A stretch of 64,000 nt of DNA from assembly GCF_002355655.1 (NCBI RefSeq), contig NZ_AP017569.1:310001-374000 (forward strand), in the 5' to 3' direction. Position numbers and translations under genes: made by a program. This DNA comes from Halorubrum trapanicum (GTDB taxonomy: Archaea; Halobacteriota; Halobacteria; Halobacteriales; Haloferacaceae). Below the pieces are notes generated by a model. It did no database searches. It had not been told where the DNA came from and saw only the letters and a program-made list of their open reading frames with translations. This document shows, in pieces, positions 42,095 to 50,780 of this stretch (positions within the stretch are counted from its first letter, which is position 1; every line of letters starts with the position of its first letter).

Positions 42095-42535
42095 ATGGAC
42101 GCTACGGCCACGACGTATCTCCCGTACGCGCTGCTCGCGATGGGCGCGTACGCGCTCGTCTCGCCGCTGATGCGCGTCGCAACGACCGGTCCGAACGCGA
42201 TCCCGAGCGACGTCGCCGTCGTCGTCTCGAACACCCTGCTCGTCGCCATGGCGGTCGGCGTGATCGCGTACACCGGGCAGGGGTTCACGACGCACCTCGC
42301 GTCGCCGAAGCTGGCCCACGTGCTCGCGGCGGGCGTGTTCCTCGGGATCGGCATCCTCGCATTGTACCGATCGCTCTCGCTCGGCCCGGTGAGCGTCGTG
42401 ACCCCCATCTTCGCGATGTTCCTCGTCTTCTCGTCGGTGATCGGCTTCCTGTTCCTCGGCGAGTCGTTCACGGCCCGGAAGGGGCTCGGAATCGTCTTCG
42501 CGGCCGCCGCGGTGTACCTCGTCTCCGGCGCCTGA
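42095..42535 (+). CDS. Half-size EamA/DMT transporter-like protein
   Basis: This 146-residue protein has about five membrane helices, beginning ATTYLPYALLAMGAYALVSPLMRVAT and ending GESFTARKGLGIVFAAAAVYLV, the EamA repeat ending (E-x-F/L-T/S). Full DMT transporters have two such repeats; half-size forms work as dimers, often in pairs of genes. A partner gene is not adjacent. Substrate unknown. It starts 30 bases after the sensor kinase stop and precedes the MATE gene in the same direction, so these three may form one transcript. Confidence 0.85.
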   Translation: MDATATTYLPYALLAMGAYALVSPLMRVATTGPNAIPSDVAVVVSNTLLVAMAVGVIAYTGQGFTTHLASPKLAHVLAAGVFLGIGILALYRSLSLGPVSVVTPIFAMFLVFSSVIGFLFLGESFTARKGLGIVFAAAAVYLVSGA

Positions 42536-42632
42536 CGGTGGGTCGATCCCGGCCCGCCGACCCCGCGATCCGGAACGGCCTGCCGCGTGACGAAACCCCT
42601 TTAGCCGCCAGCGGGAAAGGGGCGCACCCGCC

Positions 42633-44177
42633 GTGTCTCGCCTTCCGAGTTCCCTCCGCGCGCTGATCTCGTACGTCGCCGACCTCCCGAACCCGTTCCG
42701 GCTGCTAATCTTATACATCGGCTTCGCACTCGCGAGGGTCGGGCTGATCGACCGCCACCGCGTGGTCCGGACCACCGACCTCGCGTGGCCGCGGATCGTG
42801 ACGGGTATCGCCCGGATGTCGAAGAACGCGGTCGACGTCGCGATGGTCGGCGTCGCGGTCGGCACCAGCGCCGTCGCCGGCGTCGGCTTCGCGGGCCCGT
42901 ACTGGGGGCTCGCGTTCGCGCTCGGCGGCGGCGTCGCGGGCGGCACCATCGCCCTCGTCTCCCAGCGGTACAGCGCCGAGGCGTTCGTCGAGCTCGGCGA
43001 CGCGGTCCGGTCGAGCGTCCTCCTCGTGATCGCGATCAGCGTCCCCGTCAGCGGCGCGTTCTGGCTGTACGCGCCGGCGTTCATCGACGTGCTGAGCAGC
43101 AACGAGGCGGCGATCGCCTACGGCGCCGACTACCTCCGCGTGGTCGGGCTCGGCGTCCCCTTCGCCGCGCTCAACCTCGTCGGCAGCCGCGTGCTGGTCG
43201 GCTGCGACGACGCCTACACCGCGATGCAGGTCCGCGCCGGCGGCGCGGTCGCGAACATCGTCCTCAGCGCGCTGTTCATCTTCGGCCTCGGCTGGGGCGT
43301 CGAGGGCGCCGCGGTCGGCACCGTCCTCTCGAACGTGCTCGCGGTCGCCGGGTTCACCGTCGGCCTCGTCCGCGGGAGCGCGCCGCTCGTCGGCGAGTTC
43401 CCGGTCGCGATCGACGCGACCGGCTCGTACCTCAACCCCGGCATGCTCCGCGACCTCGTCGAGATCGGCGTGCCCGTCGGCGCGCGCAACCTCGTCTGGA
43501 CGGCCGCGGAGTTCCCGATGCTCGCCATCCTCGACGTGTTCGGCGAGAACACCGTGGCCGCGTTCGTCATCGCCCGCCGCATCTGGGGGATCATGAACAC
43601 CCCCGGCTGGGGGTTCGGCCTCGCTTCCTCCAGCCTCGTCGGGCAGGAGCTCGGCGTCGAGCGCCCCGAGGAGGCCGAGGCGTACGCCCGCGACATCATC
43701 CGCTTCTCGGTGGCGACGTACGCGGTCTCCGCGGTGTTGATCGCGGTCTTCGCGACGGACATCGTCTCGCTGTTCGCCCAGTCGCCCGAAAGCCCGGAGA
43801 TCCCGATCGCCGTCAACCTCGTGTACGCGGCCTGCGCGGCGGTGATCTTCCAGGGCGTCTCGGGCGGCGCGGCCGGCCCGCTCGACGCCGCCGGCGACAC
43901 GAAGATCCCCTTCGCGAGCCAGTTCCTCGGGATGTTCTGCGTGTCGATTCCCCTCGCGTACGTCGGCGCGCACGACGCGACGCCGGCGATCGACCTCCCC
44001 CTAGTCGGCGTCACGCTCCCGCAGGTCGCGCTGCCCGCGATCGGACTGTGGGGCCTGTACCTCGCGTTCATGGCGGAGACGACGATCCCCGCCGCGATCA
44101 ACTACCTCCGCTTCCGCTCCGGGAAGTGGAAGAAGATCAGCGAGGCGTACCGCCCCGGGGCGACCGCGGACGACTGA
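42633..44177 (+). CDS. MATE family efflux transporter
   Basis: This 514-residue protein has twelve membrane helices. It starts at GTG 42633. The first MATE repeat reads IVTGIARMSKNAVDVAMVGVAVGTSAVAGVG and GLAFALGGGVAGGTIALVSQRYSAE; the second includes VEIGVPVGARNLVWTAAEFPML and GWGFGLASSSLVGQELG. MATE proteins export cationic drugs, dyes or metabolites using Na+ or H+. Haloarchaea often have several, of unknown substrate. The N-terminal 55 residues before the first repeat are longer than usual and contain one extra hydrophobic stretch (PFRLLILYIGFALARVGL). Confidence 0.92.
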   Translation: MSRLPSSLRALISYVADLPNPFRLLILYIGFALARVGLIDRHRVVRTTDLAWPRIVTGIARMSKNAVDVAMVGVAVGTSAVAGVGFAGPYWGLAFALGGGVAGGTIALVSQRYSAEAFVELGDAVRSSVLLVIAISVPVSGAFWLYAPAFIDVLSSNEAAIAYGADYLRVVGLGVPFAALNLVGSRVLVGCDDAYTAMQVRAGGAVANIVLSALFIFGLGWGVEGAAVGTVLSNVLAVAGFTVGLVRGSAPLVGEFPVAIDATGSYLNPGMLRDLVEIGVPVGARNLVWTAAEFPMLAILDVFGENTVAAFVIARRIWGIMNTPGWGFGLASSSLVGQELGVERPEEAEAYARDIIRFSVATYAVSAVLIAVFATDIVSLFAQSPESPEIPIAVNLVYAACAAVIFQGVSGGAAGPLDAAGDTKIPFASQFLGMFCVSIPLAYVGAHDATPAIDLPLVGVTLPQVALPAIGLWGLYLAFMAETTIPAAINYLRFRSGKWKKISEAYRPGATADD

Positions 44178-44252
44178 GCCGCTGACCCGTCGTCCGGCGG
44201 CTTTTCGACGCGAGTCGTCTGCGGTTGCCGTCCCGGAGAAGTGGAGTGGACG

Positions 44253-44894
44253 CTACGATTCGCTCTCGGACGACTCGACGAGGTCCGCGAAGTTGGCGAG
44301 CGTCCGGGTGGCGGTGGAGTCCTCGAAGGAGCCGTCGGCCGCCTCCCAGTCGTCGTACTCGTCTGTGATCCGAGGCGTGAATTCGGGGTGATACTGGACC
44401 GACCAGACGGGCCGGTCGCGGTGGCGCGTGGCGAAGTACTCGTAGTAGTCCGCGCGCCCGATGACCTCCATCCCGTCGCCGAGCTCCGTCACGACGTCGG
44501 AGTGAAGGACGGGCACGCTCGGTTCGACGCCGTCGAACAGCGGCTCGTCGGCGTCGAGTTCGGCGTCGTGGAGCCGGAGGCGGGAGGTCCCGCTGTCCGC
44601 GACCGCGCCGCCGAGGGCGGCGTTCAGAATCTGATGGCCGAAGCAGATGCCGAGGGTCGGGACGCCCTCCTCGACGAGCCGGCGCGCGAACCGCTTCTGG
44701 GCCGCGATCCACGGCTGGTCGGGCTCGTCGTACACGCCGACCTCGCTGCCGCCGATGACGACGCCGTCCACGTTATCGAGGGCCGGGTCACCGTCCTCGT
44801 TCGGGTAGTTGTACACGCGGGCGTCGGGCAGGAAGTGGACGATCTCGTCGGCCATGTAGCCGCCGTCGACCGCGTTATCGAGTACCAATATCAT
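44253..44894 (-). CDS. Class I glutamine amidotransferase domain protein
   Basis: This 213-residue protein has the triad: Cys in TLGICFGHQILNAAL, and His and Glu in VQYHPEFTPRI. The oxyanion-side VDGVVIGGSEVGVYD replaces the usual GGP. It is a stand-alone GATase1 domain, like those found with GMP synthase or gamma-glutamyl hydrolase families; the true archaeal GuaA glutaminase subunit is a similar length. No ammonia-using partner lies beside it, so assignment to guaAA would be a guess. It is divergent from the SufS-SufU gene with only 40 bases between the two ATGs. Confidence 0.85.
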   Translation of the reverse strand: MILVLDNAVDGGYMADEIVHFLPDARVYNYPNEDGDPALDNVDGVVIGGSEVGVYDEPDQPWIAAQKRFARRLVEEGVPTLGICFGHQILNAALGGAVADSGTSRLRLHDAELDADEPLFDGVEPSVPVLHSDVVTELGDGMEVIGRADYYEYFATRHRDRPVWSVQYHPEFTPRITDEYDDWEAADGSFEDSTATRTLANFADLVESSESES

Positions 44895-44902
44895 CTGGGA
44901 GT

Positions 44903-44912
44903 TATTTAAATA
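44903..44912. promoter_or_regulatory. Palindromic TATA box between GATase and sufS-sufU
   Basis: TATTTAAATA is a perfect ten-base palindrome. Its right end is 22 bases before the sufS ATG (44935), correct for a leaderless plus-strand transcript. Its left end is only eight bases from the GATase ATG (44894), too close to serve that gene the same way, so the GATase promoter may lie inside the sufS coding region. Confidence 0.55.
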
Positions 44913-44934
44913 GAACTGATCTCTTGGTAGTTAC

Positions 44935-46545
44935 ATGAGTTTCGATGCCGAAGCGGTTCGTTCGGACTTCCCCGTGCTCGACCGACGCGTGAACGGGCAT
45001 CCGCTCACCTACCTCGACAACGCCGCGACCACGCACACGCCCCAGCAGGTGTACGACGTCTTCGAGGAGTTTTACGCGGGGTACAACGCGAATATCCACA
45101 GGGGGATCCACGAGCTCAGCCACGAGGCCTCGCTCGCCTACGAAGAGGCGCACGACCGCGTCGCCGACTTCCTCGGCGCGGACGGCCGCGAGGAGATCGT
45201 CTTCACCAAGAACACCACCGAGAGCATCAACCTCGTCGCGTACGGTCTCAGCCGGCGTCTCAGCGAGGGCGACGAGATCGTCGCGACGGAGATGGACCAC
45301 CACGCCTCGCTGGTCACCTGGCAGCAGATCGCCGAGCGCACGGGTGCGACCGTCCGCCACATTCCCGTCACGGCCGACGGCCACCTCGACATGGACGCCG
45401 CCCGCGACCTCGTCACCGACGACACCGCGGTCGTCTCTGTCCCCCACGTCTCGAACGTGCTCGGGACGGTCAATCCCGTTGCCGACCTCGCGGCCCTCGC
45501 ACACGACCACGACGCGTACGCGGTCGTCGACGGCGCCCAGTCCGCCCCGACGCGGCCCGTCGACGTGGGGGCGATGGACGCGGACTTCTTCGCGTTCAGC
45601 GGCCACAAGCTCGCCGGCCCCACCGGCATCGGGGGACTGTACGGGAAACGCGAGATCTTGGCGGAGCTCGACCCGTTCCTGTTCGGCGGAGAGATGATCC
45701 GGAACGTCACGCTCACCGACTCGACGTGGAACGAACTGCCCTGGAAGTTCGAGGCCGGCACGCCGCCGATCGCGGAGGGCATCGCGCTCGGCGCGGCCGT
45801 CGACTACCTGGAGGAGCTGGGGATGGACGCCGTCCGCGACCACGAGAACGAGCTCGCGCAGTACCTCCTCCGAGAGCTCGCAGACCGGGAGTTCGTCCAG
45901 ACGTACGGCCCCGGCGTCGGCGAGGAGCGTACCGGCCTCGTCTCATTCAATGTTGAGGGTGTCCACGGGCACGACCTCTCCAGCCTCCTCAACGATCGAG
46001 GCATCGCCATCCGCGCCGGCGACCACTGCACGCAGCCGCTCCACGACCGGTTCGACATCCCCGGCTCCGCGCGGGCGTCGTTCTACGTCTACAACACCCG
46101 CGCAGACGTCGACCGCCTCCTCGACGTGGTCGACTCCGCGCGCGACGACCTGGACGCGTACCTCGCCTCCGACCGCTACCACGATCTCATCAGCGACCAC
46201 TACCACCACCCCCGTAACCCGGGCGCCCTCACCGATCCGACGTTCGTGAAGTCCTCCGAGGAGACGACCTGCGGCGACGACGGCGAGTTCCACGTCGCGA
46301 TCGCCGACGGCCGCATCGAGGAAATCGCCTTCGAGAGCCGGAGCTGTGCGGTCAGTCGCGCCGTCGCCAGCCTCCTCTCGGAGCACCTCGACGGGATGTC
46401 GGTCGAGGCAGTCGCCGACCTCGACGGGTACGTTACCCGCGAGCTCGACGGACAATACCCCGACCTCCGACGCGAGTGCGTCGAAGGCCCGGAGGACGTC
46501 ATCCGGGAGGCAGCCCGCGAGTACGTCCAGAAAAACAGCGCGTAG
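44935..46545 (+). CDS. Fused SufS cysteine desulfurase-SufU scaffold protein
   Basis: This 536-residue protein joins two Fe-S assembly functions. Residues about 1-405 are a type II cysteine desulfurase: YLDNAATTHTPQQV, FTKNTTESINLVAY, MDHHASLVTWQQIA, the PLP Lys225 in AFSGHKLAGPTG and the persulfide Cys365 in RAGDHCTQPLHDRF. Residues about 415-530 are SufU/IscU-like: ISDHYHHPRNPGALT, TTCGDDGEF, SRSCAVSRAVASLL and LRRECVEGPEDVI, with three cysteines at 446, 471 and 515, as in zinc SufU. The fusion would pass sulfur from Cys365 to the U-domain within one chain. No frameshift is seen at the junction. Confidence 0.9.
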   Translation: MSFDAEAVRSDFPVLDRRVNGHPLTYLDNAATTHTPQQVYDVFEEFYAGYNANIHRGIHELSHEASLAYEEAHDRVADFLGADGREEIVFTKNTTESINLVAYGLSRRLSEGDEIVATEMDHHASLVTWQQIAERTGATVRHIPVTADGHLDMDAARDLVTDDTAVVSVPHVSNVLGTVNPVADLAALAHDHDAYAVVDGAQSAPTRPVDVGAMDADFFAFSGHKLAGPTGIGGLYGKREILAELDPFLFGGEMIRNVTLTDSTWNELPWKFEAGTPPIAEGIALGAAVDYLEELGMDAVRDHENELAQYLLRELADREFVQTYGPGVGEERTGLVSFNVEGVHGHDLSSLLNDRGIAIRAGDHCTQPLHDRFDIPGSARASFYVYNTRADVDRLLDVVDSARDDLDAYLASDRYHDLISDHYHHPRNPGALTDPTFVKSSEETTCGDDGEFHVAIADGRIEEIAFESRSCAVSRAVASLLSEHLDGMSVEAVADLDGYVTRELDGQYPDLRRECVEGPEDVIREAAREYVQKNSA

Positions 46546-46576
46546 GACCGCTACCGCGTCGTCTTTCGGGGCTCGG

Positions 46577-48415
46577 TCACTTCTCGTCGGCGTGCCGAAC
46601 CTCGACCGCGACCCCCCGCGTCGCCCCCGCCATCTCCGGGCCGGACATCGCCGCGCGGCCGACCGCGAACGCCTTCGGCCCCTCGATCACGACCTCGTCG
46701 CCCACCCGGATCTCGTCGTCCGCGTCGACGACGCCGGGCGCGAGGACGGAGCCGTGCGGGACGAACCCGTCGATCTCGACCCGCTTCGTCGGCGCGTCGC
46801 TCTCCACCCACCGGCGCGCGCCGTCGAGGGTGAAGGAGAGGGTGCCGTACTGCGGGACCATCGTCGCCAGCTGCTCGCCCGGCTCGCCCTCGCGGCCGGC
46901 GTCGGGGTCGTCGCCCCACACCTGGAGCTTCGGGTAGCGCCCGGTGGTTCGCACGTCGGCCTCGCCGCCGTAGCGCGCTGTCTCGACGCCGTCCCCGCCG
47001 GCCGCGCCGAGCCCGCCGAAGAGGTCGTCGCCTGCGCCGTCGCCGAGCAGGTAGTCGGCGATGGCGCGGACGGTGTTGTGCTCGCGCTCGCGCTTGCTGT
47101 AGGCGGGCTCGCCCTGAAGGGCGGCGTTCAGCTCGCCGAGCGACTCGTCGGTCGTCGGGTGGTCGACGCAGGTGTACTCGAACTCGACGTCGACCGCGCC
47201 CTCGACGCGCTCGCAGATCTCGCGGTAGCCGTCCTCGGGAACGTGCGCGATGACGCGCGAGTAGTCGTTGCGTTCGAGGTACCGCCGCAGCACCTCCGCG
47301 ACGAACGAAATCTCGTCCTCGCTCCAGTCGCCGGTGACGACCGAGTCGTAGTGTTGGGCGGGGTAGGTCGTCTCCAGCTCCTGCGGGACCACGCCGATGG
47401 GCGAGGTCATCGAGACGGTGTGGCCGCGCCACTGGATCGCGTCGTGGAACTGGCGGTGGCTCTGGGAGTCGCTGTACGGCTTCGTCGCCGAGCAGGGGAC
47501 GAGCACGAGCGGCTGGTCGGTGAATCGATTGCGGTAGCGGCTCGTGACGCGGTCGGCGAACCGCCGGATCTCGACGCGGTCGAGCGTCTCCGCGGACGCG
47601 GCCGTCACCTCGGCGTCGCGCATGAGCGGCGTCCGTTCTTCGAGGTACCCCCACTGGTCGTCGAACTCGCGGAACGCGGCCGTGAGCCACCCCTCGTGGC
47701 GGGCCTGCCCCTCGACGTAGTCGCGCAGGCGACCCGCCCGAATGCGCTCGCGGACGCGGCGGAGTTCGGCGCGGAGGGCGTTGACGTTGTGGTCGGCGCA
47801 GTCGGCGCGCGTGAACTCCTCTCGGGGCGTCGCGCAGGCCGGACAGGCGCACGGCAGCTCGTCGAGGTCCTCGAGGAAGTGTTCCGCGTCGGCGGTGAGG
47901 TACATCCCCTGCGTGCCCTTCGTCCGCGCGAGCGTCTCGTCGACGAGGTCGACGCCGGCGTACGCGAGCAGCGCGACGTTCCGCGGCGTGGCGACCCCTG
48001 AGAGGCCGAGCGCGGCGTCGGGCGGCAGGCTTCCCTTCGCCCGGACGATCGCGTCGCGGAACGCCTCTCCGTGGCCGACGAACCCCTTCGCGTCCGAGAG
48101 GAGGTACGCGTCGGCGCCGAGGTCGCGGGCGCTCCGGCTGTCGACGACCGCGGCCGAGGGGAAGTCGGCGTCCGGATGCTCGACCGCGAACGACTCGCGG
48201 ACCTCGTCGCGCGTGCCGGCCGGGAACGACCGGTGCGGCAGCACCGTGAGCGCACTCTCGTCGCCGTCGGGCACCTCGCGGTCGCCGGCCCAGAGGCTGC
48301 CGGCGTCGTCGAGGAACGGGCCCGCGAGCGCCGGCGTCGTCACGGGGTCGGCGAGGCGGACCGCCCCGAGGCGGGCGGCGCCGTCGCGCTCGTGGACCTC
48401 GAAGTAGTCGGTCAT
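46577..48415 (-). CDS. arcS: Archaeosine synthase (ArcS, TgtA2-type)
   Basis: This 612-residue enzyme converts preQ0 at position 15 of archaeal tRNA to archaeosine. The N-terminal part is a TGT-like barrel (GLSGVATPRNVALLAYAGVDLVDETLARTKG) with a cysteine cluster CACPACATPREEF. The central ArcS-specific module contains VLVPCSATKPYSDSQSH, the Cys that makes the covalent intermediate. The C-terminal PUA domain (about 530-612: VVDADDEIRVGDEVVIEGPKAFAVG) binds tRNA. The longer frame to 48994 is upstream junk; ATG 48415 fits the family start. It converges on the SufS-SufU gene with 31 bases between. Confidence 0.95.
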   Translation of the reverse strand: MTDYFEVHERDGAARLGAVRLADPVTTPALAGPFLDDAGSLWAGDREVPDGDESALTVLPHRSFPAGTRDEVRESFAVEHPDADFPSAAVVDSRSARDLGADAYLLSDAKGFVGHGEAFRDAIVRAKGSLPPDAALGLSGVATPRNVALLAYAGVDLVDETLARTKGTQGMYLTADAEHFLEDLDELPCACPACATPREEFTRADCADHNVNALRAELRRVRERIRAGRLRDYVEGQARHEGWLTAAFREFDDQWGYLEERTPLMRDAEVTAASAETLDRVEIRRFADRVTSRYRNRFTDQPLVLVPCSATKPYSDSQSHRQFHDAIQWRGHTVSMTSPIGVVPQELETTYPAQHYDSVVTGDWSEDEISFVAEVLRRYLERNDYSRVIAHVPEDGYREICERVEGAVDVEFEYTCVDHPTTDESLGELNAALQGEPAYSKREREHNTVRAIADYLLGDGAGDDLFGGLGAAGGDGVETARYGGEADVRTTGRYPKLQVWGDDPDAGREGEPGEQLATMVPQYGTLSFTLDGARRWVESDAPTKRVEIDGFVPHGSVLAPGVVDADDEIRVGDEVVIEGPKAFAVGRAAMSGPEMAGATRGVAVEVRHADEK

Positions 48416-48538
48416 ACCACCACTCGCGCGGGGACGGTCAATTCTCTTGTGTTCCGCGGTCGGCCGGGTGGCGTCTCGCGGACCGCCGTCCGAGCGCTTC
48501 GCCGCAACTGTTAGGCGGAACGCGGCCGAGGGATCGGT

Positions 48539-49036
48539 ATGGACCCGACCGGCCCGTGGGACCGCGAGCGCGTCGACGAGTACCTCGGCGCCGCGCGCGT
48601 CCCGGTCCGCCTCGGCTGCCGCACGCCGAGCGATCGCCCCTGGATCGTTTCGCTGTGGTTCGCGTGGGACCCGGACGCGGGGAGCGGGCCCGACGCCGAA
48701 CGCGGTTCCGACGACCACGCCGGCGCTATCCGGTGCGCGACGAGCGCGAGCGCCGACCTCGTGGAGTTCGTCGAACACGACGACGAGGTCTCGTTCGACG
48801 TGTCGACGAACGACCCACCTTATAAAGGGGTCCGCGGTCGCGGCCGCGCGACGGTCGTCCCGGACGAGGACAAGCGGCTCTTGCGGTCGCTGCTGACGAA
48901 GTACCTCGGCGGGACCGACAACGCGACCGCCGACCGGCTCCTGCGGCCCGAGCGCGACGAGGTGGAGATCCGTATCGAACCCGAGCGGCTCCACGCGTGG
49001 GACTACTCGGAGCGGATGGGGACGGCGGAGGAGTGA
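48539..49036 (+). CDS. Pyridoxamine 5'-phosphate oxidase-like split-barrel protein
   Basis: This 165-residue protein has the flavin-binding split barrel: DEYLGAARVPVRLGCRTPSDRPWIVSLWFAW, then VSFDVSTNDPPYKGVRGRGRATVV and LLTKYLGGTDNATADRLL, ending VEIRIEPERLHAWDYSERM. It is the family of PNPOx-like F420- or FMN-binding proteins, which in archaea often bind F420 or heme. True vitamin B6 oxidase cannot be claimed, because the PLP-phosphate residues are not obvious. It is divergent from arcS. A disordered Gly/Asp insert (GSGPDAERGSDDH) lies in the first loop. Confidence 0.85.
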   Translation: MDPTGPWDRERVDEYLGAARVPVRLGCRTPSDRPWIVSLWFAWDPDAGSGPDAERGSDDHAGAIRCATSASADLVEFVEHDDEVSFDVSTNDPPYKGVRGRGRATVVPDEDKRLLRSLLTKYLGGTDNATADRLLRPERDEVEIRIEPERLHAWDYSERMGTAEE

Positions 49037-49097
49037 CCCGAGCCCGGGCGGGCGGTCTCTGAGCGCGTCGGCCGGCGTCGCTCTCCGCGAGGCGATC

Positions 49098-49104
49098 GTT
49101 TAAG
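49098..49104 (+). promoter_or_regulatory. TATA box of the M20 amidohydrolase gene
   Basis: GTTTAAG ends 23 bases before ATG 49128, fitting leaderless transcription. Confidence 0.5.
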
Positions 49105-49127
49105 CGGTCGCCGGGCCACCGGGTGGT

Positions 49128-50408
49128 ATGAGCGCTCTCGACAGCGACGAGTACCGCGCGTTCCGCCGCGACCTCCACCGCCACCCCGAGCCCGCGTGGC
49201 GCGAGTTCTACACCACCGCCCGCATCGTCGAGGCCCTCCGCGAGCGCGACCTGACGGAGCTCCACGTCGGGCCCGACGCGCTGGCGGCCGACGAGCGCCT
49301 GAACGTCCCGGACGACGAGGAACTGGCGGAGTGGGAGGAGCGGGCCCGCGAGGCGGGCGCCGACCCCGAGATTCTCGACGAGCTCTCCGGCGGCTACACC
49401 GGTTGCGTCGCGGTCGTCGAGCGCGGCGACGGCCCCGTGGTCGGCCTGCGCGTCGACATCGACGGCCTCCCGATCACGGAGTCGGAGTCGGGCGACCACG
49501 TCCCGGTCGGGGAGGGGTTCCGCTCCGAACACGAGGGGTTCATGCACGCCTGCGGTCACGACGCCCACGCGACGATGGGGCTCGGCGCGCTCGACGCCGT
49601 CCTCGACTCCGACTTCTCGGGCACGCTGAAGGTGTTCTTCCAGCCGGGCGAAGAGCAGATCGTCGGCGGGAAGCCGATGGCCGAGTCGGGCCACCTCGAC
49701 GACGTCGACTACCTGTACGCGGTCCACGTCGGCTTAGATCACCCCTCCGGCGAGGTCGTCTGCGGCATCGAGGGGTTCCTCGCGGTGCGGCACTTCCTCG
49801 CCGAGTTCACGGGGGAACCCGCGCACGCCGGCGCGCGCCCCGAGCAGGGCCGGAACACGGTTCAGGCGATGGCGGCCGCGATCCAGAACCTCTACGCCAT
49901 CCCGCGGCACGCGGACGGCCCGACGCGGGTGAACGCCGGGCTCGTCGGCGGCGGCACCGCGACGAACATCATCCCCGAGGAGTCGTACATCGAGGGCGAG
50001 GTGCGCGGGCAGACGACTGACCTCGCCGAGTACATGTCCGACCACGCCGACCGGGTCCTCGACTCGGCCGCGGAGATGCACGACTGCGAGGTCGAGGTAT
50101 CGACGCTCGGCGAGGCGCCCAGCGCGACGAGCGACGACGCGCTCGCCGAACTCGTCGGCGAGTCCGCGAGCGACGTCGCCGGCGTCACGAACATCGTCGA
50201 CAGCGACGAGCTCGGCGGCTCCGAGGACGCGACGTACCTGATGAACTACGTCCAGGAGCAGGGCGGGCTCGCCTGCTACCTCGGCGTCGGCACCGACCAC
50301 CCCGGCGGCCACCACACGAGCGACTTCGACGTCGTCGAGGACGACATCGCGATCGGTATCGACGTGATCGCCGGCGCGATCCGGCGGGTCGCCGAGACGC
50401 GGCCATAG
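49128..50408 (+). CDS. M20-family amidohydrolase/peptidase
   Basis: This 426-residue zinc amidohydrolase shows the M20 metal and catalytic motifs: VGLRVDIDGLPITES, FMHACGHDAHATMGLGALDA, FFQPGEEQIVGGKPMAESG, and GGHHTSDFDVVEDDI at the C-terminus. The insert dimerisation domain (about 215-325) includes EPAHAGARPEQGRNTVQAMAA. Members split N-acyl amino acids, indole-acetyl amides or aminobenzoyl-glutamate. Amide hydrolysis in the cytoplasm is likely; the exact substrate is unknown. The last gene before the structured repeat element, it ends 26 bases before the element's left TATTTAAAAA. Confidence 0.92.
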   Translation: MSALDSDEYRAFRRDLHRHPEPAWREFYTTARIVEALRERDLTELHVGPDALAADERLNVPDDEELAEWEERAREAGADPEILDELSGGYTGCVAVVERGDGPVVGLRVDIDGLPITESESGDHVPVGEGFRSEHEGFMHACGHDAHATMGLGALDAVLDSDFSGTLKVFFQPGEEQIVGGKPMAESGHLDDVDYLYAVHVGLDHPSGEVVCGIEGFLAVRHFLAEFTGEPAHAGARPEQGRNTVQAMAAAIQNLYAIPRHADGPTRVNAGLVGGGTATNIIPEESYIEGEVRGQTTDLAEYMSDHADRVLDSAAEMHDCEVEVSTLGEAPSATSDDALAELVGESASDVAGVTNIVDSDELGGSEDATYLMNYVQEQGGLACYLGVGTDHPGGHHTSDFDVVEDDIAIGIDVIAGAIRRVAETRP

Positions 50409-50480
50409 GGGTCCGGAGCGCTTTTCTGACCAGTATTTAAAAACCCCTTCGACGACCTTTATAAATGAATGCGGTGGCGC

Positions 50481-50514
50481 GTGCCGACGAGCGCCCGTAG
50501 GGCGCGAGTCGCAC
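50481..50514 (+). other. Hairpin 1 of the repeat element, with tandem G-A mismatch
   Basis: GCGCCC (50491-50496) pairs with GGGCGC (50500-50505) around loop GTA. GTGC...GAC before it pairs with GTC-GCAC after it, leaving one bulged C and a GA opposite GA, the tandem sheared G-A arrangement found in many structured RNAs. Confidence 0.45.
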
Positions 50515-50524
50515 ACGCGAGGGA

Positions 50525-50556
50525 GTCGGTCGCCGAGCGAAGCGACGGCGACCGAC
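50525..50556 (+). other. Hairpin 2 of the repeat element
   Basis: GTCGGTCGCCG (50525-50535) and CGGCGACCGAC (50546-50556) are exact reverse complements with a ten-base loop, AGCGAAGCGA. Confidence 0.6.
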
Positions 50557-50600
50557 GAGGTTGGGGAGGTGTGAGGCTGCGGTGCTGTGCGGGGCGGGAC

Positions 50601-50712
50601 CCGAAGGGGCAGCCGTGAGGCGGGCGCAGGCGACGTAAGGACCGCAGGAGCGAACGAAGTGAGCGACGAGGACCGCAGCGAGCGTGCGCCCGCCTCACGG
50701 CTGGGGCTTCGG
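50601..50712 (+). other. Large hairpin 3 of the repeat element
   Basis: A perfect 19-base stem (50610-50628 with 50685-50703) is extended by an internal GGG/GGG loop and a further six pairs, CCGAAG (50601-50606) with CTTCGG (50707-50712). The 56-base loop contains AGGACCGCAG twice (50638-50647, 50669-50678). Confidence 0.7.
50692..50711 (+). repeat. 20-base direct repeat, copy A
   Basis: Begins GCCTCACGG and ends GGGCTTCG. It is identical to copy B at 50761-50780, 69 bases away, and forms the 3' side of the large hairpin. An AT-rich TTATAAATA follows 30 bases later. Confidence 0.85.
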
Positions 50713-50760
50713 TGGTGTCGGTGTTGGTGTCGCACGGTCACTTATAAATAAAACCGTACA

Positions 50761-50780
50761 GCCTCACGGCTGGGGCTTCG
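50761..50780 (+). repeat. 20-base direct repeat, copy B
   Basis: Identical to copy A. Here there is no matching left arm, and a TATTTAAAAA tract follows 24 bases later. Confidence 0.85.

Noticed and set aside
38264-43102. Minus-strand open frame of 1612 codons spanning several genes
   Set aside because: Only the last 255 codons (VOC protein) match a family. The rest is Arg/Gly-rich, runs antisense to the sensor kinase, DMT and MATE genes, and exists because GC-rich codons leave few stops.
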